Notes under the pieces: generated by a model | What the model was told of the DNA's origin: nothing | The model's database searches: none | Seen by the model: the letters and a program-made list of their open reading frames with translations, nothing else | In this document: piece after piece, positions 34,788 to 44,092 of the stretch | How the letters are laid out: each line of letters begins with the position of its first letter | How positions within the stretch are numbered: position 1 is the stretch's first letter | DNA from: Candidatus Mcinerneyibacterium aminivorans | GTDB lineage: Bacteria > Macinerneyibacteriota > Macinerneyibacteria > Macinerneyibacteriales > Macinerneyibacteriaceae | Assembly (NCBI GenBank): GCA_008086245.1 | Contig: VSIX01000032.1 | Location: 62,001-126,000 of the forward strand | Reading direction: 5' to 3' | Length of the DNA: 64,000 nt | Position numbers and translations under genes: made by a program

Positions 34788-35199
34788 TTTGTTTCTGAAC
34801 CTCCATTATTTTAAGTATATTTTCACTGCATGAAAATATTTTGTTATTGTGTTTAAAAATTGAAATATCGAATAATCCTCTACTCAGCCCTATGTAAAAG
34901 GTATCGTTATTTATTATTATTTTATTTTTATTATCAATAGTCAATTTCTTATCCGTTAGAAAGCATTTGAGATTCTGTAACTTGCTTATTACTTTGGCAT
35001 CATCAATAATATATTGATGATTATTTATAATTAGGGTTATTTTTTTTACATTTTCATAGTTTTGAAAAGGGTAGTGGGGTTTTAACCTTAGATTTTTATT
35101 GCTTAATCTATCAACCAAAAATATTCCTACTATTACAATAAGTGTTAAAGCGAGAACATAATATGGATTTTTTTTTAGTTTCCAGTTTTTTCTAAGCAT
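34762..35199 (-). CDS. Small single-pass membrane protein, unknown
   Basis: A 145-residue protein with one membrane segment (about 13-29, YYVLALTLIVIVGIFLV) and an extracytoplasmic beta-rich domain (about 50-125, with KKITLIINNHQYIIDD and KNKIIINNDTFYIGL). No family was recognised. It lies 8 bases after the degenerate sensor kinase gene and overlaps the FolD-like gene by 26 bases, so all three are one transcript. It might be an accessory to the sensor protein. Confidence 0.55.
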   Translation of the reverse strand: MLRKNWKLKKNPYYVLALTLIVIVGIFLVDRLSNKNLRLKPHYPFQNYENVKKITLIINNHQYIIDDAKVISKLQNLKCFLTDKKLTIDNKNKIIINNDTFYIGLSRGLFDISIFKHNNKIFSCSENILKIMEVQKQIENQKENN

Positions 35200-35207
35200 T
35201 TCAATCT

Positions 35208-37538
35208 TTACACGGTTAGTCTTATCTTATATGTTAATCTGTTTTCTTCAGACTCTATGTTATAGGTTCCATTATGCTGGTTTATAATCCTATTTATAAT
35301 AAAATTCAGAAAATCATACTGGGTTTCTATATCATTTTTAGAAGGTATCATAGTTTTGATTTTTTCTTTTGGATTTATAAGGCTAATATTAATTAAAATA
35401 TTATCCTCCTCACGGGTAAGCTCTGTTTCTATTCTGCTGTTTTCTGTGGAATTATCAATTATCTGATAAAGTATATTATTAAAAGAAATTCCAAGATTTA
35501 CCTTATCGCTTTTTATCATTTCAATTTCATCATTAAATTGAGCATTAACATCTATATTTTTATTTTTCAAATCGCTTCTGTAGAAGTTAAAAGATTTTTT
35601 AATAATTTTTACTATATCGTTGTTTTTCATATTATATTTAATATTTTCTTTAAAGATCGCAAAATTTCTAATTGAAAAATTGATATGATATAACTGATTT
35701 TTTAAAAAACTGACATATTTTTTTTCGCTATCATCAAATAACATTCTTGTTAATTTATTTAAAGCTTTTAACATCCTTGTTGAATTTACAGTAATATCCT
35801 TAGCAATTGGATCAATTATATCAAAATTAATATTACTCTTACTCTGAGAATCAATTTTCTCCTGGAGTCTTTGAAGTCTACTCTGCAGTGTTGTTATCTG
35901 TTCATTTAAATCATTTATTTTATTATTTTGTTCTGCTATTAAAGTTTTTTCATTATTTTTAAACTTCCCTATCTCTTTTACATTTATTACGAAGTCATTT
36001 TCAGTATTATTGGAAATAGGGATGAAAGTAGTTGATATTTCCAGTTCTTTATCCTTTTTGAATTCAACTGTATATTGTTTTTCCTGATTGGAGTTAAGAG
36101 ATTTAGCAATTGGTTTAAAATCGAGATTTAATTTATTAAAAAATTGTCCTATAAGCATTCCCTCGGCATCGAAATTGATACTGAATAACTCTTCAATATA
36201 TTGATTAATTAATTTGATATGTCCTTCCTGATCTACCCATATAAGCCCCGTATTTAGTTTTTTAAACATTTTATTAAAATGAATTTTTTCCTGTAAATTA
36301 TAAAATTTATCTTTGTGTAATTTAACGGTATTTATAATTAAATTTACCAGCATATTGCTTACGGAGGTGTTTAACTTTTCAAATTCTTTCTTTTCAAAAA
36401 GTATTATTCCGTAGTGACCTATGTGAAATATTTTATAATTTTTAGGAGAAAAATTCTGGTTTAATTGTACATCTAATAAAGAATTAATATTGAAATCTTT
36501 TAAGATATTGCTTTGTTTGTTATTTATTATTTTTTCCATATTCTTTGTATAATTTATTGTATATTGATTACTTTTATTTGAATAAACAATTTTATTTTTT
36601 TCAGATTTTATAAAAACATGGATATCGGAAATATTAAAACTATTTGTTAACTGCTGTATAAATGTATTTATTTTGCGTGATAAAGATGTTTCTTCCTGTA
36701 GTTTGTTTATTATCTGTATTGCAACTGAATATACTCTATTTTTTATTCTTAAGTTTTCAACTTTATTAAGTATGCTATTTATATTTTCTTTTAAATTGGA
36801 CAGGGGGTCTTTCTCAATAATTTCGAATCTTAAATCTTCATTTCCTTTTCTAACCTGTTCCATAAAAGTATCAAGTGTATCAAATTCTGTATTTCTTTTC
36901 TTAAAAACTATAAGGAAAATTGAAATTAATGCCAGTAATGCTATTGCGATTTCTAAAAAAAGAATAGAATTTATTTTGGTTGCGATGTTTTTATAAAATA
37001 CAAGATATAAATCAGTGTTATTTATTTGGGTCTGTTCGGTTACGTAATTCTTGCTGCTGTATTCTTCCAGAATTTTCTGAGGAGATCTTGTTATTGCGAA
37101 GTTGCTTACTAAGGATTTGCTGATAAAATCTTTTATATTAATCCCGGCATTTAATTGCGCATCATCTTTTAATTGAGATGAAATAGTATATGTAATATCG
37201 TTTGATTCCTCGGAACCTTTTTTAGTAGAATATTTGGGAACTCCAGTTGAATCTATGTATTCAATCCATTTAAATGTATTTGAATTCCCGGCTAAAATTC
37301 CGGATATACCATCAAAAGTATCCTGATTTTCAATAGCATTTGTAATTTCAAGAAGCAGGTTTTGTTTGTTTTTTAAACCATTTCTGATATTTTCCTTTTG
37401 GTTTTGTATTTGTAACTTTGCATCATTTTTAGTATTTTCTTTTATATTTTGGATATATTCTGTTTTTATATTTGTCTCGACAAGAAAGATAACAGCGCTA
37501 GATAATACCAGTAAAATTATAACCTTAATTAATTTCAT
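35208..37538 (-). CDS. Degenerate membrane sensor kinase-like protein (PAS, coiled coil)
   Basis: A 776-residue protein. TM1 (about 4-20), an extracytoplasmic domain (21-190), TM2 (about 191-212) and a HAMP-like helix follow. A GAF-like region (about 270-415), then a PAS domain (about 425-525, starting NTGLIWVDQEGHIKLIN), a coiled coil with Q-heptads (540-570), and a helical plus ATPase-like C terminus (580-776). The N box reads NILYQIIDNSTENS, but no phospho-accepting His, DxGxG or GxG loop is present, so kinase activity is unlikely. Probably a receptor-like signal integrator. AAGGAGGGG and a good promoter precede it; it leads a three-gene operon. Confidence 0.65.
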   Translation of the reverse strand: MKLIKVIILLVLSSAVIFLVETNIKTEYIQNIKENTKNDAKLQIQNQKENIRNGLKNKQNLLLEITNAIENQDTFDGISGILAGNSNTFKWIEYIDSTGVPKYSTKKGSEESNDITYTISSQLKDDAQLNAGINIKDFISKSLVSNFAITRSPQKILEEYSSKNYVTEQTQINNTDLYLVFYKNIATKINSILFLEIAIALLALISIFLIVFKKRNTEFDTLDTFMEQVRKGNEDLRFEIIEKDPLSNLKENINSILNKVENLRIKNRVYSVAIQIINKLQEETSLSRKINTFIQQLTNSFNISDIHVFIKSEKNKIVYSNKSNQYTINYTKNMEKIINNKQSNILKDFNINSLLDVQLNQNFSPKNYKIFHIGHYGIILFEKKEFEKLNTSVSNMLVNLIINTVKLHKDKFYNLQEKIHFNKMFKKLNTGLIWVDQEGHIKLINQYIEELFSINFDAEGMLIGQFFNKLNLDFKPIAKSLNSNQEKQYTVEFKKDKELEISTTFIPISNNTENDFVINVKEIGKFKNNEKTLIAEQNNKINDLNEQITTLQSRLQRLQEKIDSQSKSNINFDIIDPIAKDITVNSTRMLKALNKLTRMLFDDSEKKYVSFLKNQLYHINFSIRNFAIFKENIKYNMKNNDIVKIIKKSFNFYRSDLKNKNIDVNAQFNDEIEMIKSDKVNLGISFNNILYQIIDNSTENSRIETELTREEDNILINISLINPKEKIKTMIPSKNDIETQYDFLNFIINRIINQHNGTYNIESEENRLTYKIRLTV

Positions 37539-37567
37539 ATATTTGCCCCTCCTTACATATCAATTAT

Positions 37568-37596
37568 ATTATAGTTAATTACCCCTAAATCTTCAA
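37568..37596 (-). promoter_or_regulatory. Promoter of the sensor-protein operon
   Basis: On the minus strand TTGAAG (37596-37591) and a perfect TATAAT (37573-37568) are 17 bases apart; the start is predicted near 37561, with AAGGAGGGG about 10 bases downstream. On the plus strand, TTGAAA (37614-37619) and TATCAT (37636-37641), 16 bases apart, could drive tmk but is weaker. The rest of the 134-base divergent gap shows nothing else. Confidence 0.55.
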
Positions 37597-37672
37597 GTAA
37601 AAAGAAAAATTAATTGAAAATTATATATTTATATATATCATTGATTAAGGATGAACATAAAGGAGCAGAATT

Positions 37673-38293
37673 ATGAAAAAAGGACATTTTATATCTTTTG
37701 AGGGTGGAGATGGTAGCGGTAAAACAACCCAAATGGAAAAAACTAAAAAATATATTGAGGATAAAAAAAATTATGATGTTATAATAACCAGAGAACCGGG
37801 AGGAACTGAAATATCAGAAAAAATAAGAAAAATTCTTCTGGATAAAAGCTACCATAAAGTATTAAATTATAAAACTGAACTTTTCCTGTATATAGCTGCC
37901 AGAACTCAGCTATATTATGAAAAAATTAAACCCCTCCTAAAAAAAAATAAAGTTATACTCTGTGATAGATTTTATGATGCCACGCTGGCATATCAGGGTT
38001 ATGCTCGCAATCTTGGGATTGATAAAACCTTAGAACTTAATTTATGGGCTCTTGATGGTTTTAAACCTGATTTTACATTTTTATTTATGCTGGATCCCGA
38101 AACTGGACTGAAAAGAGAGAATAATAAGGATCGCTTTAATCTCGAAGGATTAAAATTCCATAGGAAAGTTTGTAAAGGATACAAAAAGATTGCAAAAAGA
38201 TTTAATAATCGAATTCATCAGATCAATGTAGAAAAAAGAAATCAGGATGAAGTATTTGAAATAATAAAAAGTAAACTGGAAAAATATTTATGA
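37673..38293 (+). CDS. tmk: Thymidylate kinase
   Basis: A 206-residue dTMP kinase for DNA precursor synthesis. The P-loop is FEGGDGSGKTT (9-19); the DR[YF] motif is CDRFYDATLAYQGYAR, and TREPGGTEISEKIR is the TMP-binding segment. The lid DPETGLKRENNKDRFN follows. Length is normal. AAAGGAG precedes the ATG. It heads tmk-holB-ricT-metG, an arrangement well known from Firmicutes, and overlaps holB by 4 bases. Confidence 0.96.
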   Translation: MKKGHFISFEGGDGSGKTTQMEKTKKYIEDKKNYDVIITREPGGTEISEKIRKILLDKSYHKVLNYKTELFLYIAARTQLYYEKIKPLLKKNKVILCDRFYDATLAYQGYARNLGIDKTLELNLWALDGFKPDFTFLFMLDPETGLKRENNKDRFNLEGLKFHRKVCKGYKKIAKRFNNRIHQINVEKRNQDEVFEIIKSKLEKYL

Positions 38294-39207
38294 AAAAGTA
38301 TTTGAAAATATTTGACTCATTAATTAAGAATAGAAAATTACCCCAATCACTTATTTTGCTATCATATTCAAAATACAGAAAAAGAAACCTTTCAAAATAT
38401 ATAGCACAATATCTTATTACCGGAGAAAAACCCGATATGGATAATGTTGATGAATTTGATCATGCTGATTTGAAATTTATTTATAATGATAAAGGAAACA
38501 TAATAAAAAAAGATCAAATAAAAAATGGTATGGAGTTTATTTCTAAAACTCCCTACAGCCAGAATAACAATGTTCTTATTCTGGAAGATTCAGAATATAT
38601 GAATGAAACTTCTGCAAATATGCTTTTAAAAAGACTTGAAGAACCCCCAGAATATTCCTATATAATACTTCTTGTTTCAAATAGAGAAGATCTTTTACCA
38701 ACCATTCTATCAAGATGTCAAATTTTTAGAATTTATGAAGAGAGCAGGGAGGAGATAAAGAAGTATTTTAACAACACCAATTTGCAAGCTTCCGATATAA
38801 ATTATTTTTATAATTTGATAAATTATGATTATCACAATATAGACTTTTCTAATTATATTAAGATAAAAAAAGAATTTTTTGATTTTATTGGGGAAAGAAA
38901 CAGTATAAGTGACATAATACAATTTGTTGATAAATTTTTAAATGCACGGGATTCGACATTCTACTTTAATATGATAGTATCTTTTCTGTATACTTTTTTA
39001 AGAGATGTATGTTTTATTCAGAATAATGATAAAAATAAATGTATAATTTGGAAAGAATTTTTTAAAGAAAATAAAAACCTTGATTTATATTCCAATATTT
39101 TTATAATTGTTGAAAAGATAGAAAACTATTATAAAAATAAACAGATTGCAATTAATAAGCGATATTTTCTATTAAATTTATTTTTAAATTTATACGATAA
39201 GGAGTAA
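38290..39207 (+). CDS. holB: DNA polymerase III delta prime-like clamp-loader subunit
   Basis: A 305-residue AAA+ relative. The diagnostic segment TSANMLLKRLEEPPEYSYIILLVSN is followed by LLPTILSRCQIFRI, the sensor and SRC region of delta prime. No Walker A motif or zinc-binding Cys cluster is seen in the N-terminal part (SLILLSYSKYRKRNLSKYI replaces the P-loop), consistent with a non-hydrolysing delta prime. C-terminal half is divergent. ATGA overlap with tmk, the classical tmk-holB pairing. Confidence 0.85.
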   Translation: MKKYLKIFDSLIKNRKLPQSLILLSYSKYRKRNLSKYIAQYLITGEKPDMDNVDEFDHADLKFIYNDKGNIIKKDQIKNGMEFISKTPYSQNNNVLILEDSEYMNETSANMLLKRLEEPPEYSYIILLVSNREDLLPTILSRCQIFRIYEESREEIKKYFNNTNLQASDINYFYNLINYDYHNIDFSNYIKIKKEFFDFIGERNSISDIIQFVDKFLNARDSTFYFNMIVSFLYTFLRDVCFIQNNDKNKCIIWKEFFKENKNLDLYSNIFIIVEKIENYYKNKQIAINKRYFLLNLFLNLYDKE

Positions 39208-39215
39208 AGATTTTT

Positions 39216-40058
39216 ATGATAGAAGTAATAGGGGTACAATTTCATCAGGCAGGAAATATCTACTATTTCAAACCAAATGATGAAGAAATAAAAAAGGGTG
39301 AGCATATAATTGTAGAAACCGATAAGGGAAAGTGTGTTGCTGAGGTTGTAGAAACCAAAAAAAAGAAATCAATTGAAGAAATAGTTCTTCCCCTGAAAAA
39401 AGTTGTAAGAAAAATGAATAAGGATGACCTTGATTACTATGAGAAACTACAAAAAGAGGAGGAAGAAGCACTGGAGATTTGTGAAAAGAAAGTGAAAGAG
39501 CATGGCCTTCCAATGAAATTAATTGGTGCTAGATATGCATTTGATAAAAAATTTATTATGTTTTATTTTTCTGCAGAGGGCAGAGTAGATTTCAGGGATC
39601 TTGTAAGAGATTTAGCTAAAGTTTTCAAAACAAGAATAGAATTAAGACAAATTGGTGTTAGAGATGCAAGCAAAATGATGGGAGGAATAGGGATTTGCGG
39701 GAGAAGATTGTGCTGCAGTCAGTGGCTTAGAAACTTTGAAAGTGTTTCTGTAAATATGGCCAAAGCACAGTATTTATCTCTGAATCCCAGTAAAATGTCC
39801 GGATTATGTGGTAGGTTGCGCTGCTGCTTGAGATATGAAAAAAAACAGTATGAAGAAATGTCTGAGAAATACCCAAATATTGGAAGTAGAGTAAAAACAC
39901 CAAAGGGAAAAGGAGAGGTGAAAAACATAAATATCTTTACCGAATCAGTATTTGTGGTACTTGATGAAAGTGAAGCTGAAATAATTGTTGATATAACTGA
40001 TATTGATAATATAGGAAAAAATAATAAGAAAAACGGAGGGAATGATGAAAAAAAATAG
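39216..40058 (+). CDS. ricT: PSP1 domain protein RicT (YaaT)
   Basis: A 280-residue PSP1-domain protein. The Cys-rich signature GGIGICGRRLCCSQWL and SGLCGRLRCCLRYE (about 150-210) matches RicT/YaaT, which in Bacillus forms the Fe-S Ric complex with RicA and RicF and modulates RNase Y and phosphorelay. The partners were not found here. Its position after holB and before metG matches the Firmicutes order. Its end overlaps metG by about 14 bases. Confidence 0.92.
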   Translation: MIEVIGVQFHQAGNIYYFKPNDEEIKKGEHIIVETDKGKCVAEVVETKKKKSIEEIVLPLKKVVRKMNKDDLDYYEKLQKEEEEALEICEKKVKEHGLPMKLIGARYAFDKKFIMFYFSAEGRVDFRDLVRDLAKVFKTRIELRQIGVRDASKMMGGIGICGRRLCCSQWLRNFESVSVNMAKAQYLSLNPSKMSGLCGRLRCCLRYEKKQYEEMSEKYPNIGSRVKTPKGKGEVKNINIFTESVFVVLDESEAEIIVDITDIDNIGKNNKKNGGNDEKK

Positions 40059-41985
40059 TAAAACTTATTATATAACTACTCCATTATATTATGTTAATGG
40101 AAACCCGCATATTGGGTCTGCATATACTACAATTGTTGCAGATGTTTTGGCCAGATATAAAAGGAAAGCCGGATATGATGTATTTTATTTAACTGGAACA
40201 GATGAACATGGACAAAAAATATTTGAATCAGCTGTAAAGAATGGACAGGAAGATGATGTTCAGGGGTTTGTAGATAGAGTTGCCGATGAATTTAAAAAGG
40301 TATGGGAAGATTTAGATATTAGTTATGATTATTTTATTAGAACTACAGATAAACAGCATGAAGAATCGGTAAAAAAATTATGGCAAAAACTATATAATAA
40401 GGGAGATATATATAAAGGCACATATAAGGGCTGGTACTGTGTCTCATGTGAGAGATACTTTACCGAAAAGGAACTTGAAGAGGATCAGAAATGTCCCGAT
40501 TGTGGGAAAAAAACAAGATGGGTCGAAGAGGAAAATTATTTTTTTAAACTTTCAAAATATCAGGATAAATTAATTGAATTGTATGAAAACAAAGAGGGAT
40601 TTGTTGAACCTGATTTTAGAAAAAATGAAATGCTTTCCAGATTAAAAGGAGAAGACTTACAGGATTTAAGCATTTCCCGAAGAAAAGAATCCCTTCCATG
40701 GGGTATAGAACTGCCTTTTGATAAGGACCATGTGCTGTATGTTTGGGTCGATGCACTACTAAACTATATAACAGCTCTTGGTTATCCAGAGGATGAAAAA
40801 AACAGATTCGAAAAGTACTGGCCTGCGGATGTTCATTTTATAGGAAAGGAAATCAACTGGTTCCATTCTGTAATTTGGCCTGCAATTTTATTAGCTGCCG
40901 GTATAGAACCTCCCAAAAAAGTTTTTGCTCATGGATGGTTAACTGTAAATGGGGATAAAATATCCAAATCAAAAGGAAATGTTGTTGATCCTGTAGCAAT
41001 TGCAGAAAAATATTCTATAGATATTTTAAAATATTATTTATTGAGAGATATAAAATTTGGAAGAGATGGAGATTTTTCATATAAGAAGCTGGAACAGCGT
41101 ATCAACTCAGATCTGGCCAATGATCTTGGAAATCTTTTGAATAGAACCCTACAGATGGTTGTTCAATATTTTGAAGGTGAAATTAGAAAACCCAAAGGAG
41201 AAATTACTGAATATGATAAAGATTTAAAGACAAAAGCTGAAAATTTATATTTAAAGGTTGATGAATTAATAGATGAATTTAATTTTACAGATGCCTTAGA
41301 AACGATATGGTCTTTTATAAGAAGGACTAATAAATATATAGATGAAACAGAACCATGGATTCATGGAAGAGAAGAAAACAATATTAGATTAAGCAGAATA
41401 TTGTATAATCTTGCAGAATCTTTACGTATTATAGCTGTTATAATTTCACCATTTATGGAAAACACCTCTATAAAAATACTCACTCAACTGGGACTAAATC
41501 CTGAAGAAATTTTGGATAAAGGATTTAAAGAGCTAGATTGGGGTAAGCTTAAACCCGGAACGAAGGTTCAAAAAGGGGAGATTATATTCCCAAGGATAGA
41601 AAAAGATAAAAAAAATAAAAAAAAGAAAAAGGAGAGTAAAAAAATGGAAGATAAAAATTTAATAGATATTGAAGATTTTTCTAATGTTGAATTAAAGGTA
41701 GCAACAGTTATTAATGTTGAGGAGATTGAAGGAGCAGATAAATTATATAAGTTACAGGTAAGTCTCGATGGTGAAAAAAGAACTTTAGTAGCCGGAATCA
41801 AAAAACACTATGGAAAAAATGAGTTAATTGATAAAAAAGTTGTGGTTGTTACAAATTTAAAACCTGCTACATTAATGGGTGTAAAATCAGAAGGTATGCT
41901 TCTTGCAGCAAGTAATAAAAATGGTTTATCCATACTGACATTAGATAAAAATATTGAAGATATTGAAGGTTCAAAAGTTCAATAA
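40045..41985 (+). CDS. metG: Methionine-tRNA ligase
   Basis: A 646-residue class I synthetase. HIGH appears as GNPHIGS; KMSKS as DKISKSKGNVVDP. The connective peptide has a zinc-binding pattern CVSC...CPDC (about 132-155). The anticodon-binding helical domain follows, then a C-terminal tRNA-binding OB domain (about 535-646, starting IDIEDFSNVELKVATV). The ATG at 40045 is 4 bases from CGGAGGG and is preferred over ATG 40042. It overlaps ricT. Confidence 0.97.
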   Translation: MKKNSKTYYITTPLYYVNGNPHIGSAYTTIVADVLARYKRKAGYDVFYLTGTDEHGQKIFESAVKNGQEDDVQGFVDRVADEFKKVWEDLDISYDYFIRTTDKQHEESVKKLWQKLYNKGDIYKGTYKGWYCVSCERYFTEKELEEDQKCPDCGKKTRWVEEENYFFKLSKYQDKLIELYENKEGFVEPDFRKNEMLSRLKGEDLQDLSISRRKESLPWGIELPFDKDHVLYVWVDALLNYITALGYPEDEKNRFEKYWPADVHFIGKEINWFHSVIWPAILLAAGIEPPKKVFAHGWLTVNGDKISKSKGNVVDPVAIAEKYSIDILKYYLLRDIKFGRDGDFSYKKLEQRINSDLANDLGNLLNRTLQMVVQYFEGEIRKPKGEITEYDKDLKTKAENLYLKVDELIDEFNFTDALETIWSFIRRTNKYIDETEPWIHGREENNIRLSRILYNLAESLRIIAVIISPFMENTSIKILTQLGLNPEEILDKGFKELDWGKLKPGTKVQKGEIIFPRIEKDKKNKKKKKESKKMEDKNLIDIEDFSNVELKVATVINVEEIEGADKLYKLQVSLDGEKRTLVAGIKKHYGKNELIDKKVVVVTNLKPATLMGVKSEGMLLAASNKNGLSILTLDKNIEDIEGSKVQ

Positions 41986-41990
41986 GTTAT

Positions 41991-42011
41991 AAAGGGGAGT
42001 TATTCCCCTTT
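41991..42011 (+). terminator. Terminator hairpin after metG
   Basis: AAAGGGGA (41991-41998) pairs with TCCCCTTT (42004-42011) around a 5-base loop, six bases after the metG stop. The downstream sequence is T-rich (ATTATTTTTAAT) though not an uninterrupted run. Confidence 0.6.
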
Positions 42012-42037
42012 AATCACTATTATTTTTAATAAAATAC

Positions 42038-42065
42038 TTGATATTTTTAAAAAAAATAGTAAACT
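42038..42065 (+). promoter_or_regulatory. Possible promoter of the pilus gene cluster
   Basis: TTGATA (42038-42043) and TAAACT (42060-42065) are 16 bases apart, between the metG terminator and the ribosome site of the pilM-like gene. A new transcription unit is expected here because of the terminator, but both boxes are imperfect in AT-rich DNA. Confidence 0.3.
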
Positions 42066-42085
42066 ATAACAAAAGGAGACTTTTA

Positions 42086-43078
42086 TTGAATAAATTAATT
42101 ATCCTTCCTTCAAGAAATTTTATTAAATACCTTTCAACCAATGATAACAGCTCTGAAATTAGAGATTTAGGAATTATCAGTTATAATGGAAATATAAAGG
42201 AGGGAGTTGATGCCCTGCAGGACAGATGCACAATAGATAAAAATACGGCGGTAGTTTTTATAATTCCTTCTTATAAATCACAGGTTAAATCGCTGGAAAC
42301 AAATAAAGTTGAAAAAAAATATTTAAAAAACATTATTAGCAGTGAATATCAGGATGAATTACAGCTAAACCCTCAAAAACATAACTGGGATTTTACCGTA
42401 GTTAATGAAACAAAAGATAAATACAAGCTGCTGGTTTCATTTACTGAAAAAGAATATATTGAAAACTGGATTTCTCAATTGATCATTGCTGATATGGAAC
42501 CATCACTTGTAACGGTTGAACAAATATCAATTTTAAACGCTTTTTATTTTCATAAAGGGTATAAGCCGATAATAGCAGTAGATATTGGTTATGTTGATAC
42601 TGAAATTATTATCTATGATAGGGATAAAGAGTTTTTTCAGATGGATATTCAGATTGGTGGGAATGATTTTACCAAAAATATTAAGGATATATACGATGTT
42701 AATTGGGACCAGGCAAAGGAGATATTGAAGAATCCAGGTAAACTAGAAGCCATTATTGGTGACAAAATAAATGAGAAACCTAAACTTTTTAAAGGAGTTT
42801 CATCTCTTGTTGATAATATTATTTATGAAATTAAAAGATCAATTATTTTTTATGAGAACAGGTTTAGAGAAATTGATTTTGATGAAATAATGCTTGTAGG
42901 GGGAGTTTCAAACTTAGAAAATATAGCTTGGTATTTGGGTTATGAAATTGGGGCGGAAGTGAAAAAATATAACTATTTTTATAATTTGGAAAAAGATTTA
43001 AAGTATGATAAAAAACAACTTTTAGAAAACAATATCTTAACATTTTCCAATTTGCTGGGAGGCGCATTATTTAAATGA
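42086..43078 (+). CDS. pilM: Type IV pilus/secretion platform protein PilM-like
   Basis: A 330-residue actin-like ATPase-fold protein. The phosphate-1 segment AVDIGYVDTEIIIYD, the QIGGNDFTKNI region and MLVGGVSNLENIAWYL (adenosine motif) are those of PilM/FtsA-like proteins that form the cytoplasmic ring of type IV pilus or GspL-like platforms. The start is TTG at 42086, 7 bases after AAAAGGAG (42071-42078); the in-frame TTG at 42038 has no ribosome site. The gene leads PilN-, PilO-, PilP- and PilQ-like genes, which supports the assignment. Confidence 0.8.
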   Translation: MNKLIILPSRNFIKYLSTNDNSSEIRDLGIISYNGNIKEGVDALQDRCTIDKNTAVVFIIPSYKSQVKSLETNKVEKKYLKNIISSEYQDELQLNPQKHNWDFTVVNETKDKYKLLVSFTEKEYIENWISQLIIADMEPSLVTVEQISILNAFYFHKGYKPIIAVDIGYVDTEIIIYDRDKEFFQMDIQIGGNDFTKNIKDIYDVNWDQAKEILKNPGKLEAIIGDKINEKPKLFKGVSSLVDNIIYEIKRSIIFYENRFREIDFDEIMLVGGVSNLENIAWYLGYEIGAEVKKYNYFYNLEKDLKYDKKQLLENNILTFSNLLGGALFK

Positions 43079-43638
43079 GAACTTATGACATAAATCTCCA
43101 TAAGCGAGGAAAAAAAAATTATCTAAAAAAAAGAATAGAAAGCAAACTGGGTAAAATTTTAAGGGCTACTTTTGTTATTACAGTCATACTTTTTATCATA
43201 TTTATTATTGTTTTTCTAGGAATAAATACAAGAAAAAGTCAATTACGAAAAGAGTATAATTCCATTGTTAATAACAATAAAACTAAACGGTTAAATAACT
43301 ATGAAAAGGAACAGATTTTATTTTTATTAAATAGAGCCAAAAAAAGGATTATCTTGGATAAAGTTATAGATATAATATATACGGAAAAACCCTCATTCTT
43401 CTATGTTCAGCAATTTAATACTCAAAATAAAGAGGATACTCTTGTTTTTAAAGTGGATTACCTGATTAATATTACAAATGGAAATAAGATAGATTCCATG
43501 AAAAGATTGATAAAAGAACAAATTGAAAATAACAAATACAATCTCGAAATTGAAAAAACAAATATACAGAAAGTTACTATCCTGAATAACAACAGTATTC
43601 AATTAAATATAACAGGAGTGGTGAAAATTTATGAATAA
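43075..43638 (+). CDS. pilN: PilN-like inner-membrane platform protein
   Basis: A 187-residue bitopic protein. It begins MRTYDINLHKR, the conserved PilN peptide (I-N-L) that inserts into PilM. One membrane segment (about 31-49) is followed by a coiled coil and a small alpha/beta periplasmic domain. ATGA overlap with pilM and overlap with the next gene by 8 bases. Sequence identity to model PilN is low; position and architecture carry the call. Confidence 0.72.
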   Translation: MRTYDINLHKRGKKNYLKKRIESKLGKILRATFVITVILFIIFIIVFLGINTRKSQLRKEYNSIVNNNKTKRLNNYEKEQILFLLNRAKKRIILDKVIDIIYTEKPSFFYVQQFNTQNKEDTLVFKVDYLINITNGNKIDSMKRLIKEQIENNKYNLEIEKTNIQKVTILNNNSIQLNITGVVKIYE

Positions 43639-44092
43639 AGTAATGGTATTTTTTATTGTTGTTATGATAGTAATAAATTCATTTATACTGGATGGTATAA
43701 AAAAAGAAATTGTATCAAAAAAGAAAGAAATTGAGAAAATTGAAAAAGAGATTTTTGAATATAATTATATAAAAGAAAATAAAATAATTAATGATATTTT
43801 ATCTAAAAATAAAGTAGTTAGAAAATATACTTATGTAGAAGCTGCTAAAGAAATATTAGGTTACTTTGATACAAACAATGTGGTAATTAGAAATGTTAAT
43901 TTTAATAAAGAGGAGAAAAATCAGGTAAAAATAAATATGACCGTAGTATCAGATTATAAAACTTTAAAAAATATATTAACACGAATTAAAAGAACAGAAG
44001 CATTAATAATAGTAAATTCTTTACAGATGAAAATATACCGCGGAAATAGATATTCCTGTGAAATAGTAATGAGAAGGGTATATAATGTATGA
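43631..44092 (+). CDS. pilO: PilO/GspM-like inner-membrane platform protein
   Basis: A 153-residue protein with an N-terminal membrane segment (4-20), a charged coiled coil (KKEIVSKKKEIEKIEKEIFE) and a compact ferredoxin-like domain containing VVSDYKTLKNILTRIKR. This is the layout of PilO/GspM, which pairs with PilN/GspL to form the periplasmic bridge to the secretin. It overlaps both neighbours (8 and 4 bases). Confidence 0.68.
   Translation: MNKVMVFFIVVMIVINSFILDGIKKEIVSKKKEIEKIEKEIFEYNYIKENKIINDILSKNKVVRKYTYVEAAKEILGYFDTNNVVIRNVNFNKEEKNQVKINMTVVSDYKTLKNILTRIKRTEALIIVNSLQMKIYRGNRYSCEIVMRRVYNV

Noticed and set aside
36673-36996. 107-codon open frame on the plus strand, hydrophobic
   Set aside because: It lies inside the sensor-like gene; the antisense of AT-rich helical coding gives Phe/Ile-rich frames like this. 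No start signals.
38290-38400. Missing Walker A in holB as a sign of decay
   Set aside because: Delta prime subunits often lack a working P-loop; the conserved SRC region is intact, so this is normal.
41986-42085. Riboswitch or small RNA between metG and pilM
   Set aside because: The only structure is the short metG terminator hairpin; nothing else folds convincingly.
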